Source of the DNA: JBPOFY01 sp049889815
GTDB lineage: Bacteria; Verrucomicrobiota; Verrucomicrobiia; Opitutales; Coraliomargaritaceae
DNA length: 64,000 nt
Direction of reading: 5' to 3'
Assembly: GCA_049889815.1 (NCBI GenBank)
Contig: JBMHCR010000012.1
Span: 4,441 to 68,440, forward strand
Positions 15,759 to 24,412 of this stretch are shown here, in pieces. The notes under the pieces were generated by a model, which did not search any database, had not been told where the DNA came from, and saw only the letters and a list, made by a program, of their open reading frames with translations. The position numbers and the translations under genes are program-made. Numbering within the stretch: position 1 is the first letter of the stretch; every line of letters begins with the position of its first letter.

Positions 15759-18700
15759 TCAATACTTTCTCAACGCTCGTTCGATCCTATCTGCAAGCTT
15801 TTCCAAGCGTTTCTCGGAGGCTTTTTGTGCGGTGCCGATCTTCTGGGCGTAGATGGAGACTTTGAATTCTTCCAGCAGGATTAAGTAAGGCTTTAGGAGA
15901 TGCGAGATTTGTGATGCGTGATTCGGGAATTGGGATGGGAGGTGTTTCTTCGCAAGCTTCTTGAGTGTTTCGAGTTTCGCTTCATAGGGTGCGACTCGCT
16001 TGGATTTATCGATGTCGCGCTGGATGCTTTCTTTGGCGCGTTCTGCGCGGATGCGCATGGCTTTGAGGAAGCGTGTTATGTGGGGCAACTCGTCGAATTC
16101 AAAATCCTTGAGGAGCTTTTTAGACGCGAGGCTATCCATGTGCACTCGCATGCCGGGATAGCTGATCGCTTGTTTGGTTTGTTTCTGCTCAATGATGAGT
16201 GCGATCTCTTGGCGTGCGTCCAACAAAGCGCGTAAGCGCTGGCTGAGCTCATGTACGATTCCCTTGCGCTCGTTTTCGGCTCGCTCGCAGACTTTCTCAA
16301 AGGTCTGTTGCTTAAGCGGAAGCGTATTATCGCAGCGAAAGAGGTGGCGCTTGAGATGCAGCCACGCTTCTTCTTTAATTAGATCCATGGAGCCAAGGGG
16401 CAGTAGCAGTGCGCCGAGTTGCTTGAGTTCTTTCAGGTCGCGGCGAATCCATGCAAGATCGCGACCGAGCTTGAGTTCACCCAGATCCGCCCAGCCGGTC
16501 TCAGTGGCAGCTTGAGCGGCGTTTAAATCTGAGAGCAAGCGGAGGTGCACGCCCTGTTTATCGGAAACAAGAGCAGGGTAGGCTTTGAGTGGGAGTCCGG
16601 CATCACCGGTGAGATCGATCGATACAGGTAGATCACCAAAGGACCATTCGTTGAGGTTTTCTTTCTCGTATCGTTCCGTGGCAGCTTGCCATGCAGGCAC
16701 GGCATCGAGTCCGTTACCCTGGGCGACCTCCTTGGTGGTTTGATCGAGTTGTTTGCGCAATGCGTCGAGCTCGCGACCATTGGCGAGGACATCACCTTTC
16801 GAAGTTTCGATTTGGATGCGAGGTCTCAGGTAGTCGGGGATCTCGCTCTTAGCCCAGTCGTCTTTGTAAGTTTGGATACCGAAATCTTTCAGCAACACGT
16901 GAGCGAGTTGGTCCTTAAGGGAGACCGCGGAAGGCTTAAGCTGTTTCTTGAATTCGACTGCGCGCTCTTTAAGAGGGTGTAGTTGAATGCGGATCGGTTT
17001 CGGCAAACCGCGCAGTAGGCTTTCGATCTTTTGCTCAAGGTGCCCGGGCACTGCCCAATCGAGTGTGCTTTGTTGGATCGCGCCCACTTGCGATATCGGC
17101 ACACGTAGAGTGACGCCGTCGGCTTCGTTGCCGGGTTCGTTACGATAGAGGAGGTCGAGTGTGGTGCCGCCGATGTGTAGCTCTCGAGGGTAGTCTTCGA
17201 TACTCCTTTCCGTGCCACTTGGAATCAGGTCTTCGAGTGTTGCTTTGAGGAACTCCAAGTGCCCGTTGTGTTTCGCTTTAGCGAATCGGCGTAGCTCGGG
17301 GAAGGATCCGACGCCTTCAATTCGCGATCGGTAAAATCCGAACAAGGCATCGTCCACCGCGAGACCAGAGCCGAGGCGTAGTCGCGCAATCTCGGACTCA
17401 GCTTTCTCGCGCACACCTTGGTTGTGAGTTAGGAACTTCGGCCGCTCCGTTATGCCTTCCTCGACGAGCCCATTGCGCACAAAGATGCTGGTTGCCTCTT
17501 CGGGATCGATCGGTGTGTAGCTAACATTGGAACGCTCGATTTCGAGTCCGAAGAGAATCTTGCGTTGCTTACAAAGCACTGCGGCTGACTTGGTGCTCCA
17601 GAAGGGCTCGGAATGACGCAACTGAATGAGGTCGCCTGCAAGCTCCTCGATCCATTCGACTTCGACCTTCGCGGCAGTGCGGGCGTAGAGTTGATTGGTT
17701 TCCATCCATTCGCCGCACACCAGCCATGCGGGTGCGGAGGTTTTTGCTGGCTTCGGTTTGGTCTTTCTTACGTAGGCTGCCTTACGCTGCTTCTTCGCGG
17801 TTTCGTGGTCGAAGAGTCCGGAGCCTGGAAATAGAAGCGCCTTGCGATTGCGCGGACCGCGATAGGTGTGTTCTTCTTCCTTGATCGCGATATTGCTCAA
17901 CAGCCCGCTGAGTATACTGCGATGGATCGCGGCATACTCAGCGAGTGAAGCGTTAGAGTTAAAGTGAGCGTTTTCCGATGGATTGTTAACTGTGGTCTCA
18001 CGAACTTTCCCTTCCCCTTTCACTTTATACCCCAAGTTGGAAAGTATCCTTTCCAATTGGTGGTGTATGTCGCGCCATTCGCGCATGCGCTGGTAGGAGA
18101 TGAAGTGCTGCTTGCAGAATTTGCGAAGCTGCCCTTGTGAGAGGCGATCCATCTCATCGTGATAGGCATTCCAAATGTTCAGTATGGTGAGGAAGTCGGA
18201 CTCTGGGTGAACGAAGCGCTTCTGCATATCATCGGCTTCCTTCGCGAGTTCGGCGGGGCGTTCGCGCGGGTCTTGAATCGAGAGGCCGGACGCGATTACC
18301 AGCACGTCTTCCAATACGCCTTCTTCCTTTGCTTGGAGTAACATACGCGCGACCGTTGGGTCGACGGGTAAGTGCGCGAGTTTGCGGCCTAGCTTGGTTA
18401 GCCGATAGGCATCTTCGTTTTTTGCATATTGATCGCCAAAGACAGCTCCGAGTTCGTCGAGTAGACGGTAGCCTCCTTTGATGGCGGTGTCTGAGGGTGG
18501 GTCGATAAACGGAAAGGTGCGAATGTCGCCGAGTCGGAAGGCGAGCATGCGCAGTATGACTGCAGCTAGATTCGAGCGATGGATTTCAGGAGTGGTGAAG
18601 CGGTCGCGTGCGAGAAAGTCTTGCTCCGAATAGAGTCGGTAGCAGACGCCATTATTGACGCGGCCGCAGCGGCCCTTGCGCTGTTCGGCGCTGGATTGGG

Positions 18701-19814
18701 CGACCGGTTCGATCGGGAGGCGCTGCGTGCGGGAGGTTGCACTGTAGCGACTGATTCTTGCAAGTCCCGCGTCGACGACATAGCGGATGCCCGGCACGGT
18801 GAGTGAAGTTTCCGCGATGTTGGTGGAAAGGATGATGCGGCGCCGTCCACCGGGGTGGAAGATGCGCTGTTGGTCGGCATTACTGAGTCGACCGTAGAGG
18901 GGGAGGATATCGCAGCCACGGACCTTAGTATCTTCCAGTTTACGACGCAACTCATGGATATCGCGCTCCCCAGGGAGGAAAACCAAGACATCGCCTTCGC
19001 GGTTCTCAGCGACGATGTCGTTGACCACTTCCGAGGCAGCTTCGATGTAGGTGATATCACCCGAATCTTCGAGCATCTCTTCGAGCGGCCGATAGATGGT
19101 TTCCACCGGATACATGCGCCCTGAAACTTCGATGATGGGCGCGCCGCCAAATGCCTTCGAAAAAGTTTCGGTATCGATCGTTGCCGATGTGATGATGATC
19201 TTGAGGTCTTTCCGCTTCTCGGAGAGCAGTCGCAGAAAGCCGAGAATGAAGTCGATGTTGAGGCTGCGTTCATGAGCTTCGTCGATAACGATGGCCTCGT
19301 ATTTTTTGAGCAGCGGGTCGTCCTGTATCTCGTTCAGCAGGATGCCGTCGGTCATGACTTTGATGACCGTGTCCTTCTTCGTCTGGTCGGTGAAGCGAAT
19401 CTTTGCTCCGACTTCGTTGCCGTAAGTCACACTCAGCTCTTCGGCGATGCGTTGTGCTACGGAGAGGGCAGCGACACGGCGGGGTTGGGTGCAACCGAGC
19501 AGACCTTTTTGGCCGAGGCCTGCGTCGATCAGAAACTTTGGCAGCTGAGTGGTTTTACCCGAGCCGGTCTCACCCGCGATGACCACGACCTGATTTTCCT
19601 GAATGGCACGAATGATTTCGTCTCGCCGGGCATGAATCGGGAGTTCTTCTGAATAGGTCGGCTGGAGTTGGTGGGACAACAGGAGTGGGATACGGGATTT
19701 GTGATCTGGGATACGATGAGGTCTTAATCTTAACCCTAATCCTTCGAGTTTAGTCAATGGGTTGCTTTTGATATTGGTGAAGAAGATTAAGAGTAGGATT
19801 AAGATTACGGGCAC
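15759..19814 (-). CDS. hrpA: ATP-dependent RNA helicase HrpA (DEAH box)
   Basis: Up to 1351 aa, close to the usual 1300. Motifs: Walker A G-E-T-G-S-G-K-T (about residue 81), the D-E-A-H box followed by E-R-S-L-N, S-A-T-I-D, S-T-N-I-A-E-T-S-L-T and Q-R-K-G-R-C-G-R (motif VI). Next come HA2/OB-like domains and a long DUF3418-type C-terminus. HrpA remodels stalled ribosomes and structured mRNA. The start is doubtful. The frame begins at GTG 19814, but its first 45 codons are encoded by the TTAATC repeat and low-complexity DNA and contain no ATG. A TTG near 19679 just before the conserved part may be the real start. Confidence 0.9.
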   Translation of the reverse strand: MPVILILLLIFFTNIKSNPLTKLEGLGLRLRPHRIPDHKSRIPLLLSHQLQPTYSEELPIHARRDEIIRAIQENQVVVIAGETGSGKTTQLPKFLIDAGLGQKGLLGCTQPRRVAALSVAQRIAEELSVTYGNEVGAKIRFTDQTKKDTVIKVMTDGILLNEIQDDPLLKKYEAIVIDEAHERSLNIDFILGFLRLLSEKRKDLKIIITSATIDTETFSKAFGGAPIIEVSGRMYPVETIYRPLEEMLEDSGDITYIEAASEVVNDIVAENREGDVLVFLPGERDIHELRRKLEDTKVRGCDILPLYGRLSNADQQRIFHPGGRRRIILSTNIAETSLTVPGIRYVVDAGLARISRYSATSRTQRLPIEPVAQSSAEQRKGRCGRVNNGVCYRLYSEQDFLARDRFTTPEIHRSNLAAVILRMLAFRLGDIRTFPFIDPPSDTAIKGGYRLLDELGAVFGDQYAKNEDAYRLTKLGRKLAHLPVDPTVARMLLQAKEEGVLEDVLVIASGLSIQDPRERPAELAKEADDMQKRFVHPESDFLTILNIWNAYHDEMDRLSQGQLRKFCKQHFISYQRMREWRDIHHQLERILSNLGYKVKGEGKVRETTVNNPSENAHFNSNASLAEYAAIHRSILSGLLSNIAIKEEEHTYRGPRNRKALLFPGSGLFDHETAKKQRKAAYVRKTKPKPAKTSAPAWLVCGEWMETNQLYARTAAKVEVEWIEELAGDLIQLRHSEPFWSTKSAAVLCKQRKILFGLEIERSNVSYTPIDPEEATSIFVRNGLVEEGITERPKFLTHNQGVREKAESEIARLRLGSGLAVDDALFGFYRSRIEGVGSFPELRRFAKAKHNGHLEFLKATLEDLIPSGTERSIEDYPRELHIGGTTLDLLYRNEPGNEADGVTLRVPISQVGAIQQSTLDWAVPGHLEQKIESLLRGLPKPIRIQLHPLKERAVEFKKQLKPSAVSLKDQLAHVLLKDFGIQTYKDDWAKSEIPDYLRPRIQIETSKGDVLANGRELDALRKQLDQTTKEVAQGNGLDAVPAWQAATERYEKENLNEWSFGDLPVSIDLTGDAGLPLKAYPALVSDKQGVHLRLLSDLNAAQAATETGWADLGELKLGRDLAWIRRDLKELKQLGALLLPLGSMDLIKEEAWLHLKRHLFRCDNTLPLKQQTFEKVCERAENERKGIVHELSQRLRALLDARQEIALIIEQKQTKQAISYPGMRVHMDSLASKKLLKDFEFDELPHITRFLKAMRIRAERAKESIQRDIDKSKRVAPYEAKLETLKKLAKKHLPSQFPNHASQISHLLKPYLILLEEFKVSIYAQKIGTAQKASEKRLEKLADRIERALRKY
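19721..19807. repeat. Inverted pair of TTAATC-type repeats at the 5' end of hrpA
   Basis: Arm 19721-19744 (GTCTTAATCTTAACCCTAATC) and arm 19781-19807 (GAAGATTAAGAGTAGGATTA) are inverted copies of the repeat also found at 12801-12881 and 14094-14119. They lie between the rpmB terminator and the conserved start of hrpA and are read in frame if the GTG start is used. Confidence 0.7.
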
Positions 19815-19844
19815 AAAAAAGCCTCGGACGAATCCGAGGCTTTT
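19815..19844 (-). terminator. Rho-independent terminator after rpmB
   Basis: Perfect 8-bp stem GCCTCGGA / TCCGAGGC (19821-19828 and 19833-19840) with a CGAA tetraloop. On the minus strand it is followed by six T (19820-19815), and it has four T on the plus side. It lies 20 bp past the rpmB stop and separates rpmB from hrpA. Confidence 0.9.
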
Positions 19845-19864
19845 CAGAAAATGATAGGAGCTGA

Positions 19865-20099
<235 letters not shown>

Positions 20100-20174
20100 G
20101 TTCCTTCGTTTGAAATTGAAAGGGTGAGAAAGTAGGCCTCAACTGCCTGCTAGCAAGTGTTTTCTTGGAAAATT

Positions 20175-21170
20175 TTAGCCATTTTTAAGTCCCCAAAGCA
20201 CCTGAAAGCGACGTCCCATATGGGCGGGATGGATTAATTCCATGAGTGTTTGGCGCGCTTGGCTAAAATTTCCAGCACTTTGACTGACAATGGATGCTGC
20301 AGCGCGCTGAGCTCTTTGAACTAGAAATGACTCCTGACTTTCGAGAGTGACCGAGTTCATGCCGGCTGCTTCCAGCTGTGCTTTGAGTGGCGTCCAACAG
20401 ACATCACAGGTGATATCTTTCTCCCCAGGGAGGTCCAGTAGGTCGTTTTGTTGCTGGTGTTGGTAGAATGTGCGGGCAGTGCCTACGGGACAGTCTGTGA
20501 GCAGCGATTCCCATGTTTTTCCGTAATCAAAAAGTAAGAGGAGCCCTGTCCATTCCTGATCAAGGAGTTTGGCGAGTTCTGCCTCCGCGCGGAGTGGCAG
20601 GTCGAGCTCATAGTTATCTTCGATGGTATCAGGGAGGCGGTTAGCAATTGCTGCGACTTCGGAGCTGAACGACGGCAAAAGCGTATCTCTGAGCGTTCCT
20701 GCTGAATCAAATTCGACACCACGTTCGTGCCAAGTCTCGTGTTTAAAAATCAAGCGGTGAAAGGGAAGGGCATCGAGCCACTCATTGGCGAAGATGGCTA
20801 CCGGACCTTCTGCTTCGATCCTGTCGCCGTGCCGTATAACTTTGGCGTCTTGAAACGAGTGGCTTTCTAATGTGCTCAAGAGTTCGGCGTCCGGTTCGGC
20901 CGCTATTTCAACGAAGGTGCTTTGCGCAGCTTGGCCAGAAGGCAGAAGATCCTCTGCAGCAGTGGTTACTAGTTGCGCAAACACCTGACCCAAACTTTCT
21001 GCGGTGTAGAAGTCCCGCTTGGAATGACGGCCAACTCGATTGTGTTTTTTAGTGTAGTAACCGGCATCCTTAGTATAGAGGGCTAACTCAATGTATTTTG
21101 CATAGCTGATCGGTCCGTCTGCAGTTGCAGCACGTAGTTTCTCGATCAGTATTGGGTTCGGCTTGGTCAT
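20175..21170 (-). CDS. MidA/NDUFAF7-type SAM-dependent methyltransferase
   Basis: 331 aa. Start region I-S-Y-A-K-Y-I-E-L-A-L-Y-T-K-D-A-G-Y-Y and D-F-Y-T-A-E-S-L-G-Q-V-F-A are the N-terminal hallmarks of the COG1565 family. Later come F-A-N-E-W-L-D-A-L-P-F-H and L-L-L-F-D-Y-G-K-T-W. The usual glycine-rich SAM loop is degenerate here (F-V-E-I-A-A-E-P). Mitochondrial NDUFAF7 methylates an Arg of a complex I subunit. The bacterial targets are unknown. It is cytosolic, a single gene upstream of rpmB and divergent from the S41 protease. Confidence 0.8.
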   Translation of the reverse strand: MTKPNPILIEKLRAATADGPISYAKYIELALYTKDAGYYTKKHNRVGRHSKRDFYTAESLGQVFAQLVTTAAEDLLPSGQAAQSTFVEIAAEPDAELLSTLESHSFQDAKVIRHGDRIEAEGPVAIFANEWLDALPFHRLIFKHETWHERGVEFDSAGTLRDTLLPSFSSEVAAIANRLPDTIEDNYELDLPLRAEAELAKLLDQEWTGLLLLFDYGKTWESLLTDCPVGTARTFYQHQQQNDLLDLPGEKDITCDVCWTPLKAQLEAAGMNSVTLESQESFLVQRAQRAAASIVSQSAGNFSQARQTLMELIHPAHMGRRFQVLWGLKNG

Positions 21171-21265
21171 TAGGATTCCAAAAATGAAGGTTCCGCATTC
21201 GAGTCGAGGATAAAGAAGGAATACCGCTGTTTACAAACATCCATTGTTTAACACACTCATCGCCG

Positions 21266-22501
21266 ATGAATCGACGCTTTCTAAGATGGCTTCTGCCAGT
21301 TGCTCTGTTGTCGCTCCTCGCTTCTCAATTTTATGCGAGGCCGGAGTTGCGTACCTTGTTTTCGGTCGATTATTGGCAAAACGTTTTGCGCTATGGAAAG
21401 GTTCTGAGAATTGTCGAGGCACGCTACGTTCATGCGGATGATGTTGAGTTTGAGGAGCTGACCGATATTGCGCTCAGCGAGGCAGTACGTTCTTTGGACG
21501 ACTATTCAGGGTACATGGTGGCCGAGGACTACGATGCTTTCAATAGGGCAGCCAATCAGGAGTATGTCGGAGTTGGGATTGAGGTGAGTGAGTTCTCGGG
21601 ACGCGTTACAATCGCGCAAGTGTTTGAGCAAGGCTCTGCTGAGACGGCTGGAATTTTATCGGGTGATTATATTGTCGGCGTAGACGGTGAGAACACTCGT
21701 GGAGAAACACTGTCTGAAGTGGTGAATCGTATTCGAGGAGAGCCGGGCACCCTAGTGACTATCGAGATAGAGCGCCCGATCAATCATTACATTCTTAGTT
21801 TTGAACTCGAGCGAATGGAGATCGCACTCGACGCGGTGGTGGATGTCGAGATGCAAACCGATTCGATTGGTTATTTAAAGGTTCTCCAATTTACCGAAAA
21901 TACTGATGCAGAAATGGTAACTGCTATCGATCAATTGGTAGGTCAAGGTATGCGGCATTTGATTTTGGACCTTCGTGGAAACCCTGGGGGGCGTCTTGAT
22001 ACTGCAGCGCGCATGGCGGAGGTGTTTTTAAATGAGGGACAGACAATTTTTACGGTTCAATCGCGCCGGGGTGTAAAAGACGTTTTTAATGCCCGAGGTT
22101 CCAAACAACCTTTTTACGGTGAACTCGCAATTTTGATTGATGGTTTTAGTGCAAGCGCCTCCGAAATACTGGCAGGTGCACTGCGTGACCATGGGCGTGC
22201 GTTGTTGATAGGGCGTAAGTCTTATGGCAAAGGATCCGTGCAGTCAGTGATTGGTTTTCCGGGCGGAGACGGTTTGAAGCTCACTAGTGCCCGCTACGTG
22301 CTGCCAAATGGCGAGGCCATCAATGGCACCGGAGTCTATCCCGATATTACCATCGAATACGATCCTCAACATAGCATGATTTTTACACTACAGAAGCACC
22401 ATTTACGTCGAATGACGCCTGCTGAGTTTGAGCAGGCATTTGGTTTTGCTCCTGTTGCTGATGCCATTCTGCAGGCCGCCGTCGACTTGCTTGATTCTTA
22501 A
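21266..22501 (+). CDS. C-terminal processing protease, S41 family
   Basis: 411 aa. The N-terminal signal or anchor is R-R-F-L-R-W-L-L-P-V-A-L-L. A PDZ domain follows (about residues 95-180, with G-V-G-I-E-V and G-I-L-S-G-D-Y-I-V-G-V-D-G), then the protease core L-D-L-R-G-N-P-G-G, with the catalytic Ser in G-F-S-A-S-A-S-E-I and Lys in R-K-S-Y-G-K-G-S-V-Q. Such periplasmic proteases trim C-termini or degrade envelope proteins. The gene lies 63 bp before tsaD on the same strand and diverges from the methyltransferase. Confidence 0.92.
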   Translation: MNRRFLRWLLPVALLSLLASQFYARPELRTLFSVDYWQNVLRYGKVLRIVEARYVHADDVEFEELTDIALSEAVRSLDDYSGYMVAEDYDAFNRAANQEYVGVGIEVSEFSGRVTIAQVFEQGSAETAGILSGDYIVGVDGENTRGETLSEVVNRIRGEPGTLVTIEIERPINHYILSFELERMEIALDAVVDVEMQTDSIGYLKVLQFTENTDAEMVTAIDQLVGQGMRHLILDLRGNPGGRLDTAARMAEVFLNEGQTIFTVQSRRGVKDVFNARGSKQPFYGELAILIDGFSASASEILAGALRDHGRALLIGRKSYGKGSVQSVIGFPGGDGLKLTSARYVLPNGEAINGTGVYPDITIEYDPQHSMIFTLQKHHLRRMTPAEFEQAFGFAPVADAILQAAVDLLDS

Positions 22502-22564
22502 ACACAAGCGATCGTGGAACTCTATTCTTGAGCGTATGCCTGCGGCGGTACATCTAATCTATGT

Positions 22565-23587
22565 ATGTTGTTAGCTGTTGAGAGTTCATGCGACGAGTCG
22601 GCGCTCGCTCTATTCGATCCGAGAAAAGGAATCGTTGGCGAATGGGTACACAGTCAGATTGAGCTGCATAAGGAGTATGGCGGGGTGGTTCCGGACCTTG
22701 CGAGCCGTGAGCATCTGAAGAACTTTTTCCCGCTTCTGGAAGCGTCGACTGTGCTCGACTATAAAGATGAAATCACGGGAGTCGCAGTCACCAATGGTCC
22801 TGGGCTCGCTGGTTGTTTGGCGCTCGGCATTGCTTTTGCCAAGAGTCTATCGCTTGCGTGGAATGTGCCGATCTGTGGCGTGAATCATTTACGAGGGCAT
22901 GCGTATTCACCGTTCATTGCTTTGCATGAAAAAGATCCTGAAGCTTTTAAAACTGCGTTTGATGCACTTCTGCCACATCTGGGACTGATTGTTTCCGGTG
23001 GTAATACCATTCTGTTTGAAATCACTTCCCGGCGTGAGTTGAACGTGTTGGCCGAGACGGTGGATGATGCTGCAGGCGAGGCCCTTGATAAGGGGGCGAA
23101 ACTGTTAGGCCTGCCATATCCCGGCGGACCGCACGTGGAGAAGCTTGCCGCGACAGGGGATTCGAGGGCATTTGATTTTCCGAAGGCGATTGCTCCGCGA
23201 AATGAGCGCCGTTTTAGTTTCTCAGGACTGAAGACGAGTCTGCGCTATCGAATTGAGAAGATGAGTGATGCGGAGTTGGAACAGTCCATGCCGAACATTT
23301 GTGCTTCGTATCAAAGTGCGGTGATCGATCAATTGTTTGGTAAGACCAAACATATCCTTGAAGCTCAGAAGTATGAGAGCCTCGGTTTGTCTGGAGGTGT
23401 TTCGAATAACAAAGCGCTACGTGCAGCGATGGAGCGATTGGCGAAACGGTATCAAATGCCCTGTTTGATCGCTCAACCCAAGCACACGGGAGACAATGCT
23501 GCAATGATTGCGTTTGCCGCCTATGCGGATCCAAATGGAACGGAGCAAACTGAGTTTACGATTCAGCCTGTGTTGCGAGTCGGGTAA
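22565..23587 (+). CDS. tsaD: tRNA N6-adenosine threonylcarbamoyltransferase TsaD
   Basis: 340 aa, full length. ASKHA motifs: E-S-S-C-D-E-S (phosphate-1), V-V-P-D-L-A-S-R-E-H, the metal-binding H-L-R-G-H, V-S-G-G-N-T, D-D-A-A-G-E-A-L-D-K-G-A-K and P-G-G-P. The C-terminal L-S-G-G-V-S-N-N and G-D-N-A-A-M-I-A close the family pattern. It transfers the threonylcarbamoyl group to A37 of tRNA with TsaB and TsaE. An ATG 4 bp earlier is out of frame. tsaE is in this window (2003-2449). tsaB and tsaC were not seen. Confidence 0.95.
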   Translation: MLLAVESSCDESALALFDPRKGIVGEWVHSQIELHKEYGGVVPDLASREHLKNFFPLLEASTVLDYKDEITGVAVTNGPGLAGCLALGIAFAKSLSLAWNVPICGVNHLRGHAYSPFIALHEKDPEAFKTAFDALLPHLGLIVSGGNTILFEITSRRELNVLAETVDDAAGEALDKGAKLLGLPYPGGPHVEKLAATGDSRAFDFPKAIAPRNERRFSFSGLKTSLRYRIEKMSDAELEQSMPNICASYQSAVIDQLFGKTKHILEAQKYESLGLSGGVSNNKALRAAMERLAKRYQMPCLIAQPKHTGDNAAMIAFAAYADPNGTEQTEFTIQPVLRVG

Positions 23588-23592
23588 GTGGA

Positions 23593-23799
23593 TTACAGTT
23601 TCCAGTTGTCACCGCTGAAATTAACGGGTTTTGTTCCTTTGAAAAATATGGACACCTCACTTGCCCAGCGAGCATAGCGTTCGCGTGCTTCAGTAGTCGG
23701 TTCCACAAGTCGTGGACTTTTCTCAGCGGCGTTTTGCGCCCAACCTTTTTTAGTCAGCTCGTTAAAAGCTATTTTGTCTGTCTCATTCAGTCGCGCCAT
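23593..23799 (-). CDS. Small protein overlapping a nucleotidyltransferase gene, function unknown
   Basis: 68 aa, charged. It starts M-A-R-L-N-E-T-D-K-I and ends with V-N-F-S-G-D-N-W-K-L. No signal peptide, membrane segment or known motif is visible. Its start lies 17 bp inside the end of the nucleotidyltransferase-like gene, so the two are probably one transcript and translationally coupled. It could be a small partner of that protein, for example in a toxin-antitoxin or abortive-infection-type pair, but nothing in the sequence proves this. Confidence 0.5.
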   Translation of the reverse strand: MARLNETDKIAFNELTKKGWAQNAAEKSPRLVEPTTEARERYARWASEVSIFFKGTKPVNFSGDNWKL

Positions 23800-24340
23800 A
23801 CCAGCCTCTCACGGCATTGAGTTTTTCCTTGATGTCGAAGAGTTCCAGATAACTTTCGATTAACTCCCAATCGACCCTCTGTCGCTGTTCTGCAGCGGTT
23901 TCAAGTATGATTTGAATGTCGGCCCAATCTCTAACAGCGCGCTTTTTGTCGTTGATTGCTGCTTGTATTTTCAAACCGATGATATCTTCGGTCTGCACAA
24001 CTGGGAGCGTACGTCCTTTAACGATTTCAATACGATCAGCTCGTTCAAGCATGCTCAGACTCGGGCCACGAAATGCATGCAGGATATCAATACGTCCCAA
24101 CTCATCTTCGCTCGCAATGTAATGGGAGACGTTCTCGTTTTTGAACGCACGAACGTATCCTGCTGACTGAAAGATGCGGTCAGCGTCATTGAGGTCGTCT
24201 ATCATTAATATGAAATCGAGATCGACTGTGGCCCGTTGGACACCACGAAGTGCCATAGCGAAACCACCAATTAAAGCATAACGGATACCTTTTTGATCTA
24301 GCTTTGTTGCGACTTCCTCGATGACTTTGATGAAGTTCAT
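23783..24340 (-). CDS. Nucleotidyltransferase-like protein (AbiEii/DUF6036-type fold)
   Basis: 185 aa. N-terminal core A-L-I-G-G-F-A-M-A-L-R-G-V-Q-R-A-T-V-D-L-D-F, the G-G x8-12 D-x-D arrangement of minimal nucleotidyltransferases, then V-V-Q-T-E-D-I-I-G-L-K-I-Q-A and R-A-V-R-D-W-A-D-I. Related proteins include AbiEii toxins and HEPN/MNT-type antitoxins, and also house-keeping-like orphan NTases. It is cytosolic. It overlaps a 68-aa gene downstream by 17 bp. It stands between tsaD (convergent) and ligA (same strand). Confidence 0.7.
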   Translation of the reverse strand: MNFIKVIEEVATKLDQKGIRYALIGGFAMALRGVQRATVDLDFILMIDDLNDADRIFQSAGYVRAFKNENVSHYIASEDELGRIDILHAFRGPSLSMLERADRIEIVKGRTLPVVQTEDIIGLKIQAAINDKKRAVRDWADIQIILETAAEQRQRVDWELIESYLELFDIKEKLNAVRGWYGATE

Positions 24341-24412
24341 ATCGCCAAGTTAGACATTTGGGCGGGATGGTCGAGCCGGAATTAGATCTGGGGGGCGCGT
24401 CAGGTTGCGTGC

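Noticed and set aside
18566..19273. Minus-strand ORF of about 235 codons within hrpA in another frame
   Set aside because: Ser/Arg-rich out-of-frame translation of the helicase core; no motif.
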